DNA from: Stereocaulon alpinum
Taxonomy: Eukaryota > Ascomycota > Lecanoromycetes > Lecanorales > Stereocaulaceae
Assembly (NCBI GenBank): GCA_018257865.1
Contig: JAEUBA010000255.1
Coordinates: 1 to 15,847, forward strand
Length of the DNA stretch: 15,847 bases
Direction of reading: 5' to 3'
Shown here: positions 1-7,860 of the stretch, piece after piece
Position numbering within the stretch: position 1 is the stretch's first letter
Layout: the number at the start of each line of letters is the position of its first letter
Translations under genes and position numbers: made by a program
The notes under the pieces: generated by a model
What the model saw: the letters and a program-made list of their open reading frames with translations, nothing else
Told to the model about the DNA's origin: nothing
Databases searched by the model: none

Positions 1-278
1 GTAGGTATTACCTATACTTTTTACTTATTAGGCTAAGATATTATACCTAATACTAATTCTTACTATCTAGTCTTAATTATAGGGGAGGTATAATAGTTAT
101 AGTAGAGTTAGGGTAGGTATTATCATATTACCCGAAAAACTCTATACGGAGTTCTTAGCAACTACGCGACGTCTTAATATCGTTTAACCTATAATATATT
201 AGGGGAGATATCTCAGCTCTGAATAGGTATTCAGGTTCGTAGCCAGCACCGCGTATAGGTATATCTCTATCGCTGGCC
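1..278 (+). repeat. R1a: terminal 278 bp of a 1192-bp repeat, cut by the window edge
   Basis: This stretch aligns without gaps to 2434-2711 and, reversed, to 4597-4874, so it is the last 278 bp of R1 and the rest lies left of the window. Over the first 90 bp it differs from 2434-2523 at about 7 positions, all C/T or G/A. It is the most heavily mutated of the three copies. It ends with CGCTGGCC and lies in direct orientation to R1b, giving the segment between them the look of an element with long terminal direct repeats. Confidence 0.93.
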
Positions 279-357
279 CGCTCTAAGTAATATATAATAA
301 TATAGGTATTATTATTATTATAGAGGCGTAAGGCCTAGTACTAACTTATATTCCCTT

Positions 358-1527
358 ATAGAAAAAGGAGAACGTAGTATAAAGGAAAGTACGCAGCGTT
401 ACTATAGTTAATAGTATAGAAGTAGGGTTCTTTACTATCCTTATACTATTTTATAATAATAATATCCTAAAAGCTATAGTCCTTATACTTATTTAGAATA
501 AAGGCTATAACCTCTAATATAGTAGGTAGATTTATACGTCTCTTATTAGATCTAGCCTCTATAACTAATTAAAGGCGAGGATTAAGGATAATCTATATTA
601 GGCTTATATAGGCCTAGACGCGCTTAATTTATTCCTATATAGTAGCGTATATATTAATAAAAGGATTCCTATAGGAACGTATTATATTATCTAAGTTTTA
701 GAGAAGCGGCTACTAGAGATTAGGGTAACTATAGAGCTAAGATATTACTATAGTAGTTAGATTATAAAAGTATAGTTAAGTAAAAGAAGGTATTACCTAT
801 ATACTAGGATATAGCGGCCCTTATAGGTAATAAAGTTCGCTATAAATAGTAAATAATTAGATTCCTATACGGCCTTATAAACGCGTATCCTACTAGTATT
901 TATAGGATATAAAGGTTAGCGCGTTATTATAACTACGAATATACTTTAGAAAATACTTAGACTATAGTATAGTACCCTATAATAATTCGTATAGAAGTTT
1001 TAGTAGTTTAGGTAGAGGAGGTAGTAATCTATTACCCTTTAAATAATAGGTAGTATATAGTATAGGTTCTTACTTAGCCTCTACCTTCTAGTATAAAGCG
1101 GAATAGATCCTATACTATTTAGCTATTAGACCTAATATATATATATTAGCTATATAGTTTAATATTAGGCCTTTTAATAGCGGAGGAGGAGGACGTATAG
1201 GAATAGTAGGAGGAAGAGAAGGATATAGTAGTATTATATAGACTAGCCGTAAAGTAGAAAGGGTATAAGAGGTTACTATATATTAATATTTAGATTAACG
1301 CGTTAGTTATAGAATTATATTAGGGTTAAGATTTATAAGAGGACGTCGCTACTTTAAAGCTTATAGAAAAGAATTAGTAAAGATTTATATAAAAAAGGTA
1401 CTAATTTAGAATATACTTAGTAATAGTAGTAAAGTCTAAGAAGAGACTAATTAGGGGCTAAAAAGTTAGTAATAGGTTTAGTATAAGTATATCTAAAATA
1501 GGTCTATTAAGATATAGTATTGATTAA
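358..1527 (+). pseudogene. RIP-decayed ORF bracketed by R1 repeats, unknown product
   Basis: I do not recognise this gene. One plus-strand frame can be followed from an ATA (perhaps a former ATG) at 358 to a TAA at 1525-1527, about 389 codons, if TAA/TAG are taken as mutated Gln/Trp. The first part then becomes unusually Gln-rich and is doubtful; another plus frame is about equally good there. From about 660 the frame looks more protein-like: a segment near 860-1000 reads FLYGLINAYP, followed by Arg/Tyr-rich sequence, an acidic stretch reading AEEEDV at about 1180-1200, and a basic end. The stop falls within the first bases of R1b, where the less mutated R1c has TGA at the same codon. No zinc knuckle, DDE or polymerase motif was found. 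It could be a gag-like protein of a non-autonomous element or a captured host fragment. Confidence 0.35.
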
Positions 1528-2711
1528 TTGATTGGTTTATACGCCTATTCTAGTATCTATATATACTAATAAGGGTGTTCTATTACATTATTTGTGAAAC
1601 TAGTAGATAGTATATATAGTATACCTTTCCTAGCCGTAAGAGAAACTATAGTATAGTACCTAGATAAAAACTCCCGCTTATCCTTAATAATATAATTACT
1701 TTTAGTCTAAGGATTATACCCTAGGCCTCCTTAATATTAGTAACTCTTAACTATATTCTTTAATATTATACTGAGCGCTCTATAATATTATTTCTAATAC
1801 TAACTATAATATACGCCCTTTATACTATACTTAGCTCTTAAGGACCCTGCTATATTCTTCTATATCCTTTAACTTTATTATAGCGCTGAGCGCCCTATAA
1901 CTTTCTTTAACCTTTACTATATTAATATAGGGGGGGGGGAGGAGGGGGTATATAGCCGTCCTATAAGGGTTTAAGTTATTAGCGCTAATTAGTAGTATTT
2001 ATTAGTATCCGTAGTAGTACCGGATTTAGCTGTTTAGTAGTTTACTAGTTAAGGATATAAGAAAGGGGGGAAGCTATATATACCGCCTAGGAGGCTTATA
2101 CTTATATAAAGAATCGGATAGTATAATATCCCGCTGGTTATATTAGATAGTACTTACTTCTATCCTTATATACTTTACTTTAGGGGGGAGCTAACCCTTT
2201 AGCTTATAATTATAGTTATACGGCGCTACTTATACTAAAGGCTCGCCTAGCTACTTAGATAGGGGCTATCCTTTTCTAAAATACGCCTTCTAATTTATAA
2301 CTTAATATATCCTTCTCTTAGTCCTATATACCTATAACCCTAGCCTTCCCCTAGGATAGACTACGCGTTAGTCTTAACTAGTAGATATGTATTAAGCGTA
2401 CGTAGATATTAGATTTTTTAAATTAACGGCTAGGTAGGTATTACCTATACTCTTTACTTATTAGGCTGAGATACTATACCTAATACTAATTCTTGCTGTC
2501 TAGTCTTAATCGTAGGGGAGGTATAATAGTCGTAGTAGAGTTAGGGTAGGTATTATCGCGTTACCCGAAAAACTCTATATAGAGTTCTCAGCAACTACGC
2601 GACGTCTTAACATCGTTCAACCTATAATATATTAGGGGAGATATCTCAGCTCTAAATAGGTATTCAGGTTCGTAGCTAGTACCGCGTACAGGTGTGTCTC
2701 TATCGCTAGCC
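1520..2711 (+). repeat. R1b: full 1192-bp repeat
   Basis: A gap-free colinear copy of 4597-5788 read in reverse; both are exactly 1192 bp. It starts TTGATTAATTGATTGG (ancestrally three TTGA units, as kept in the other copy) and ends CGCTAGCC. It contains a G/A tract at about 1930-1948, matched by the C/T tract of R1c. Differences from R1c are transitions of the RIP type; about 10 in the 90 bp at 2434-2523. No convincing protein frame is seen inside it. The ends are not TG...CA and I see no clear target duplication, so the class of element is open. Confidence 0.92.
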
Positions 2712-3089
2712 AATATATATTTATTATAGCTACGTTAGTCGTCTAATTATTAAATTAAGTAGAGTACTTAAGTATAGTATCTAATAATTAATTAGGGCGT
2801 AGACTTACTTAACTTTAGCTAGCTTTATATAATTAGTTATTACTTTATAGTAGATTATTAAAATTAGGAGAAGTAATATTAAATAGAATTTAACCCTAAT
2901 TAGTATCTTTAACTAAATTAAATACTTATACTTACTACCCTTTATCTATACGAGCCTCTCTTCCCCGTCTACGTCTGCGCTTAACTTAGCTCTTAGCCTA
3001 GCTTTTAGCCTTAAAGTCCTTTAATAACGCCTACGTATTTCCTAATACGCTTTTCAGTAGTTAAGTATTCCTCTATTATATTTTATATT
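2712..3089. other. AT-rich spacer without recognisable gene
   Basis: This 378-bp stretch between the end of R1b and the G1 target site is AT-rich and depleted of CA/TG, with a pyrimidine-rich part at about 2950-3060. I see no coding pattern, hairpin or repeat copy elsewhere in the window. It may be RIP-mutated remnant of an older element into which G1 inserted, since the mutation pattern continues without a break. Confidence 0.6.
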
Positions 3090-3094
3090 CGTAG
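3090..3094. repeat. Left target-site duplication of G1 (CGTAG)
   Basis: CGTAG directly precedes the TGTAAC start of the left LTR, and the same five bases directly follow the right LTR at 10075-10079. A 5-bp duplication is what a retroviral-type integrase of a Ty3/Gypsy element makes. Confidence 0.9.
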
Positions 3095-3451
3095 TGTAAC
3101 GGGGTGGTTTAACTCCTACGGGTAAATCACATAGTGTATTAAGCACTAGAAGGTAATAGAGATAGATAGTCGTTAAATTATCTTTAGCTAAAACTCCTCT
3201 CTATTATATAAGTTAAATATAAAGGAGATAAGAAATATTCTACTAAAGGAAAACCCTTCCTTATATATTTACCTTAATTATACTAAGCCCTAGCCTAATC
3301 TAGGTAATCTAGCCCTATATCTCCTATATTACTCTATAATCTGCCTAATATATCCCGGATTACCTATATTACTAGGTCCTCTCCTAATAGTCCTTTACCT
3401 ACTAACCCTATTATATACCTTACCCGTAACCTTACGGGGTTACCCGTAATA
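3095..3451 (-). repeat. G1 3' LTR (357 bp)
   Basis: On the plus strand it runs TGTAACGGGG to CCCGTAATA; the last TA is a RIP-mutated CA, as the other LTR keeps CCCGTAACA. It matches 9718-10074 at a constant offset of 6623 with no indels. Near its plus-strand right end are three alternating inverted arms, CCCGTAA (3423-3429), TTACGGG (3432-3438) and CCCGTAA (3443-3449), able to form a hairpin. In its first part it keeps CA/TG pairs (for example near 3128-3147) that the other LTR has lost. Confidence 0.95.
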
Positions 3452-3466
3452 TAATCCCCTTATTTA
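3452..3466 (-). other. Candidate polypurine tract of G1
   Basis: Directly inside the 3' LTR the minus strand reads AAATAAGGGGATTA, a short purine-rich run in the place where plus-strand DNA synthesis of an LTR retrotransposon is primed. The run is short and interrupted by T, partly perhaps through RIP, so this rests mainly on position. Confidence 0.45.
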
Positions 3467-3514
3467 GTTATTTTCGTCCCGAAAGTAACTTAATAACCTA
3501 AATATTTCTTCCTT

Positions 3515-4024
3515 ATACTAAGGATTAAGAAACTAACGAACTCCCTTACTTATTATTATTAGTTAGTCCTAAAACTTAGGATAGCTTCCTTATTAAAATA
3601 TTCTTATATAAGATATACTAACTTAGTCCTCCTATATTATACGGGGGAAGTATCCGACTAATACGTTAAGTATATTTATAGTAGTAATAAGTATAAGCTA
3701 TCTCTACTTAATATTCCTAAGTAGAAACGGATAGAGGAATAGCGTACTAAATTACGTAGCGAGGAGGACGAAGCTTTTATAAAGCTTTCTCGCCTACGGA
3801 AATAAATTTAAAGGATAGAAGCAGACTAAGCGAAAATAATCTAATAAGAGGTAAGGAATATTAAGTTCCTTAAGAAGGAAGAGGAGAAGGAGAAGGAAGT
3901 AGCTACTTCCGAAGCTCCTAATAACCTCTTAACCTTTAATATAGGTGCGATTAACTTTTCTAAGTAGGATCCCCTAACGGCGGGTTTCGATTTCAGAACT
4001 ATTCTAACTTCTTAGGGTAGTTAA
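3515..4024 (+). pseudogene. Opposite-strand ORF of G1, Cys-motif plus charged coiled-coil protein, decayed
   Basis: One plus-strand frame runs from an ATA (probable former ATG) at 3515 to TAG at 4013-4015 or TAA at 4022-4024, about 166-169 codons. It contains a former C-x2-C-x6-C motif at 3662, 3671 and 3692, now all Tyr codons. A helix-forming charged segment follows, reading KLRSEEDEAFIKLSRLRKQ at about 3750-3810, then a Lys/Glu run (KKEEEKEKE, about 3870-3900) and a hydrophobic tail ending in FDFRTIL. It matches, from memory, a family of fungal hypothetical proteins with Cys residues followed by an LRSEE...RLRKQ coiled coil, often tied to repeats. It lies antisense between the pol end and the 3' LTR of G1 and overlaps the last codons of pol by roughly 20-30 bp. 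A role in Gag binding, nucleic-acid binding or regulation is only a guess. Confidence 0.7.
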
Positions 4025-4596
4025 GCGCTAATAGTAATTCCTATATATTTTCTAACTAATTATAGTCTAACTACTTAATTAGGTACCTCTTTTTTCCTTT
4101 AATAACCTAATAATCTAGAATTTCCTTAATATTATACTCCTCGTTATCCTAATCTAGGAGGAGCGGTGCGGTCCTTAGTAGTATTTCGGGGTTTACTTTC
4201 TTAAGTAGTAATATATAGAATACTAGGTACTTCCTTATTAGTTATAGGAGGTCTAGTATATAGTTTATATCCCCTTTACGTTCCTTTACGAGGAATAGTC
4301 CTAACTTCGTATAGTTAAGCTTATTACTAGGCCTATTAATTTTAAAATTTCTGCGAAGAAGATATACCTTATCCCCTTCGGAAATATTCGGTCCTATCGA
4401 ATATTTTTAATTATAATATATCGCTAAGCGGCTACTTAGGAACTATAAATCTTTCTATAGTTCTTAATAGATTCTTACTATTTCTCTAATAATAATAGTT
4501 ACCCTTTATACTTTTAGCTTAATTCCCTTCGGTAATAGGGTTATACGTAGTTCGAACCTATAATTAGCTCGAAATAGCGTTATACCTATTAGGTTA
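3993..4596 (-). pseudogene. G1 pol, 3' part: integrase C-terminus and chromodomain
   Basis: After the R1c insertion the minus-strand frame resumes with IGITLFRANYRFELR, matching the end of the Gypsy integrase catalytic domain. It continues through the GDKVYLLRRNFK motif (about 4350-4380) of the integrase C-terminal (GPY/F-type) region. Next comes a chromodomain, reading ILDYWVIKGKKRYLIK and later DYNWLENIWE, which in chromoviruses steers integration to heterochromatin. It ends at a TGA at 3993-3995, shortly before the opposite-strand ORF ends. Former Gln/Trp codons are TAA/TAG. The zinc-binding HHCC part and the DDE catalytic core that should precede this segment are missing. Confidence 0.9.
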
Positions 4597-5788
4597 GGCC
4601 AGCGATAGAGACACACCTGTACGCGGTACTGGCTACGAACCTGAATACCTATTCAGAGCTGAGATGTCTCCCCTAATACATTATAGGTTGAACGATGTTG
4701 AGACGTCGCGTAGTTGCTGAGAACTCCGTATAGAGTTTTTCGGGCAACGCGACAATACCTACCCTAACTCCACCACGACTATTATACCTCCCCTACGATC
4801 GAGACTAGACAGCAAGAATTGGTATCAGGTGTAGTATCTCAGCCCAACGAGTAAAGAGTATAGGCAACACCTACCCAGCCGTTAATTCGAAAAATCTAAT
4901 ATCTACGTGCGCTCGATACGTATCTACCGGTTAAGACTGACGCGCAGTCTATCCTAGGGGAAGGCTGGGGTTATGGGTATATAGGACTAAGAGAAGGACA
5001 TACTAGGTTATGAATTAGAAGGCGTATTTTAGAAAAGGACGGCCCCTATCTAAGTAGCTAGGCGAGCCTTTGGTGTAAGCGGCGCCGTATAACTATAATT
5101 ATAAGCTGAAGGGTTAGCTCCCCCCTGAAGCAAAGTGTATAAGGATAGAAGTAAGTACTATCTAATACGACCGGCGGGATATTATACTATCCGATTCTTT
5201 ATACGAGTATAGGCCTCCTAGGCGGTGTATGTGGCTTCCCCCCTTTCTCGCATCCTCAACCAGCAAACTACCGAACAGCCAAATCCGGTACTACTACGGA
5301 CACCAATAAACACTACTAATTAGCGCTAATAACTCGAACCCTTGCGGGACGGCTATATACCCCCTCCTCCCCCCCCCCCGTATTAACATAGTAAAGGTTA
5401 AAGAAAGTTATAGGGCGCTCAGCGCTATAATAAAGTCGAAGGATATAGAAGAATACAGCAGGGTCCTTAAGAGCTGAGTATAGTGCGAAGGGCGTATGTT
5501 ACAGTTAGTATTAGAAATAATATTATAGAGCGCTCGGTATGATATTAAAGAATATAGTTAAGAGTTACCGGTGTTAAGGAGGCCTGGGGTGTGGTCCCCA
5601 GACCAAAAGCAATTACATCGTTAAGGATAAGCGGGAGTTTTTATCTAGGCACTATACTATGGTTTCTCTTGCGGCTAGGAAAGGCACACTACGTATACTA
5701 TCTACTAGTTTCACAAATAATGTAATAGAACACCCTCATTAGTATATATAGATACTAGAATAGGCGTATAAACCAATCAATCAATCAA
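4597..5788 (-). mobile_element. R1c: full 1192-bp R1 inserted in G1 pol, inverted and least mutated
   Basis: A full reverse-oriented R1, exactly as long as R1b. On the plus strand it begins GGCCAGCGATAGAG and ends AATCAATCAATCAA. It keeps many CA and TG pairs (for example at 4741-4800 and 5241-5320) that are TA in R1a and R1b, so it is closest to the ancestral sequence. It contains a C/T tract at about 5358-5379 and a perfect hairpin at 5584-5601. It lies between the RNase H/linker and integrase tail of G1 pol, and no clear target duplication is seen: the left flank ends GGTTA and the right flank begins GTCTT. It may be a solo terminal repeat left after recombination, or a complete short element with a CAAT-repeat tail. 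Confidence 0.88.
5584..5601. other. Perfect 6-bp stem hairpin inside R1c
   Basis: CTGGGG (5584-5589), a 6-base loop TGTGGT, then CCCCAG (5596-5601). In R1b the corresponding 18 bases (1707-1724) carry RIP transitions that break the stem, so the structure belonged to the ancestral repeat. It could be an RNA structure, a terminator-like element or chance. Confidence 0.55.
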
Positions 5789-7860
5789 GTCTTCTAGTAT
5801 CCTCTTAGTTAAATCTTTACTATTAATAGTTATTATTACTACTATATATAGTCCAGCTGTATTAGACTATAATAATCTATCTTTATAACGCGTTAAAACT
5901 GTTTTAGAACTTTGCTGAACGTTTAATATATAGTTAGCTCTTCTGCTGAGTGCGTCTATAGTATTATTCTCGCTGCCCTTAACGTATTCGATTCTAAAAT
6001 TAAATGTTAATAACTCTTCGTACTACCGAGCTAGACGTCTATTAAGCTCCTTTATTAATAAGAAGAACGTTAAGTTCTTATAGTTAGTTAAGACCTAAAC
6101 CTAGTACTTAGTTCCTTCTAGATAAACCTTCCAGATACGAAACGCGTCTATAATAGTAAGTAATTCCTTATTATATATTAGATATCTAGTTTTAGCGTCT
6201 AGCAGCTTCCTACTATAGAAGGCTATAGGGTACTAATAATAAGTAATACCTATTTTCCCTATTTTTCCCGTATTAGGGCTATTATTCGTAGATAGTTAGC
6301 TAATTACTACTCCGATTACTCCGTCGGAGGTATTAGTATAGAGGCGAATAGGCGACTCTAGGTTAAACTAATATAATATTAGACTAGAAGTAAACTGCTT
6401 CTATAGGGTCCTAAAGGATACCTCTACTTCCTTTAACTACGTAAACGGTACTTTATTATAGGTTAAGCTAGTAAGAGGTATAGCAGTTTTTAAATATCTA
6501 TAGATAAACTTCCGGTAGAAATTCGCAAAACTAAGGAAGGATTATACTTCCTTTTTATTTATAGGTATAGGCTACTTAACTATACTTTTTACCTTTTCTA
6601 GGTCTATCTCTAATCCTTAGTTAGAAATAATAAACCCTAGAAACTTAACTCTCTTCTGGTGAAATTCGTACTTTGATAACTTTAAGCGCAGTCCCGCTTG
6701 CTTAAGCTTCTTTAGTACCTTCTATACCTACCTAATATATTCCTTATACGTATCCGAGTATATAAGTATGTCGTTAATATATACTAGGACGAAATCGTCT
6801 AGATATTCTTTTAGGATATTATCGATAAACGCCTAAAACGTCGTAGGTATATTTATTAGTCTAAATAGTATTACGAGGTATTCGTAGAGACCCTATCTTA
6901 TATAGAAAGCTATTTTCTACTCGTCGCCTTTCCTTATTCGTATTTAATTAAACGCTCCTAGAATATCGAACTTAGTAAACTATTTCTTGCCTTAGAGCTT
7001 GTCTTAAAGTTCTCCTATTAATAGTAACGGGTAACTATTCTTTATAGTTATATTATTAAGTGCCCTGTAATCTATATATAGTCTTAATTCCCTACTTAGC
7101 TTAGGTACGAATAGGATAGAATAACCCGCAGGTGATTAAGATTTTTGAATAAACCCCTTCCGTTTATTTTCTTCGACGTACTTTATAAGAGTAACGGCTT
7201 TATCTTATAATAGCAGGTATATTAGCTTCTTTATAGGTTCTTTACCTAGGATTAGTTTAATCTTATAGTCCTATAGTTAGTACTTAGGAAGGGCTTTATT
7301 AATACTCTCTTCTTAAAATAAAGTTCCGAATTCTACGTATTCATTTAGGATTTTTATAGTAGTAGTCTCGCTTATAAGTCTAACTTAACTCTATAGTACT
7401 ATAACGTTTCCTTTCTTAAAATTATCCTTTATCTCCTCCTAGGTTTATACTACTACTAAGAGAGATTCGTATTCTTAGACTAGTAGAACTCTATTTAGTA
7501 TACTATCTATAAATATTATATCCTAAGAACCCTATCCTATTAATAGGTTAGCTTTCTTCAGCTATAGGATTCCTAAGGTAATATTATTAACCCCTCCTAA
7601 TACTAAATTAAAGGTATATCTCTTATATCTTCGTTCTATCCTTAGGTTAAGTATTTTAGTACTTCTATTAATAATCCCTATTATTAACCTATCGAAGTTA
7701 GTTAACGCGTATAGCTTGCGTTTTCGTATAGGCAAATTATATTTCCTTACGAAACTTAGTTTAATTAAATCTTTACTTAACCTACTATTAATAATAACCC
7801 TTACTAGAATACTATTAACCTTTACCTAAAACTAGAACCTAATATTATTATAAGATTCGG
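5789..7860 (-). pseudogene. G1 pol, 5' part: protease, reverse transcriptase, RNase H
   Basis: One minus-strand frame carries, in order: a degraded aspartic protease (about 7850-7500; INSRLSKDLIKLSFVRKYNLP stands where family members have IDSGA...), with NITLGI downstream; a reverse transcriptase (about 7300-6650) with YRALN-, FTKFD-, GDEQKIAFY- and VYINDILIYS motifs; and RNase H (about 6370-5950), with TSDGVIG and ending IDALSRRANY. The active-site box at 6770-6781 reads Y-I-N-D where the family has Y-x-D-D: the first catalytic Asp codon is now AAC, as expected from TGAC to TAAC. The frame is unbroken by indels but full of TAA/TAG. It is shifted by one base relative to gag. A 60-70 residue linker follows RNase H, then R1c cuts the gene. 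Confidence 0.95.

Larger units (their letters stand above)
1..2711 (+). mobile_element. Possible composite element: R1, middle with ORF, R1
   Basis: Two direct copies of R1 (1-278, truncated by the window, and 1520-2711) bracket 1241 bp that contain one possible decayed reading frame. The arrangement resembles an LTR retrotransposon or a small non-autonomous derivative (TRIM or TR-GAG type). However, R1 lacks the usual TG...CA ends, and no reverse transcriptase, integrase, clear primer-binding site or polypurine tract is visible. Two independent R1 insertions around an unrelated fragment is the main alternative. The left flank is outside the window, so a target duplication cannot be tested. 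Confidence 0.45.

Noticed and set aside
300..330. TAT/TTA microsatellite runs and other short TA-rich tracts across the window
   Set aside because: Expected by-product of CA/TG to TA conversion; no tandem array of notable length.
358..660. A confident protein call for the first part of the R1-bracketed ORF
   Set aside because: About a fifth of the codons would have to be former Gln/Trp, and another plus-strand frame looks about equally good; only the later part is moderately convincing.
2641..2711. A tRNA or tRNA-derived head in R1 (GGTTCG near 2667)
   Set aside because: The B-box match is loose, no matching A box or cloverleaf could be folded by eye, and it is no better in the lightly mutated copy.
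4597..5788. R1 as an ordinary LTR of a Copia or Gypsy element
   Set aside because: The shared end is CGCTGGCC, followed by different bases in each copy, so there is no TG...CA; no adjacent primer-binding site or target duplication is visible. Kept only as one possibility.
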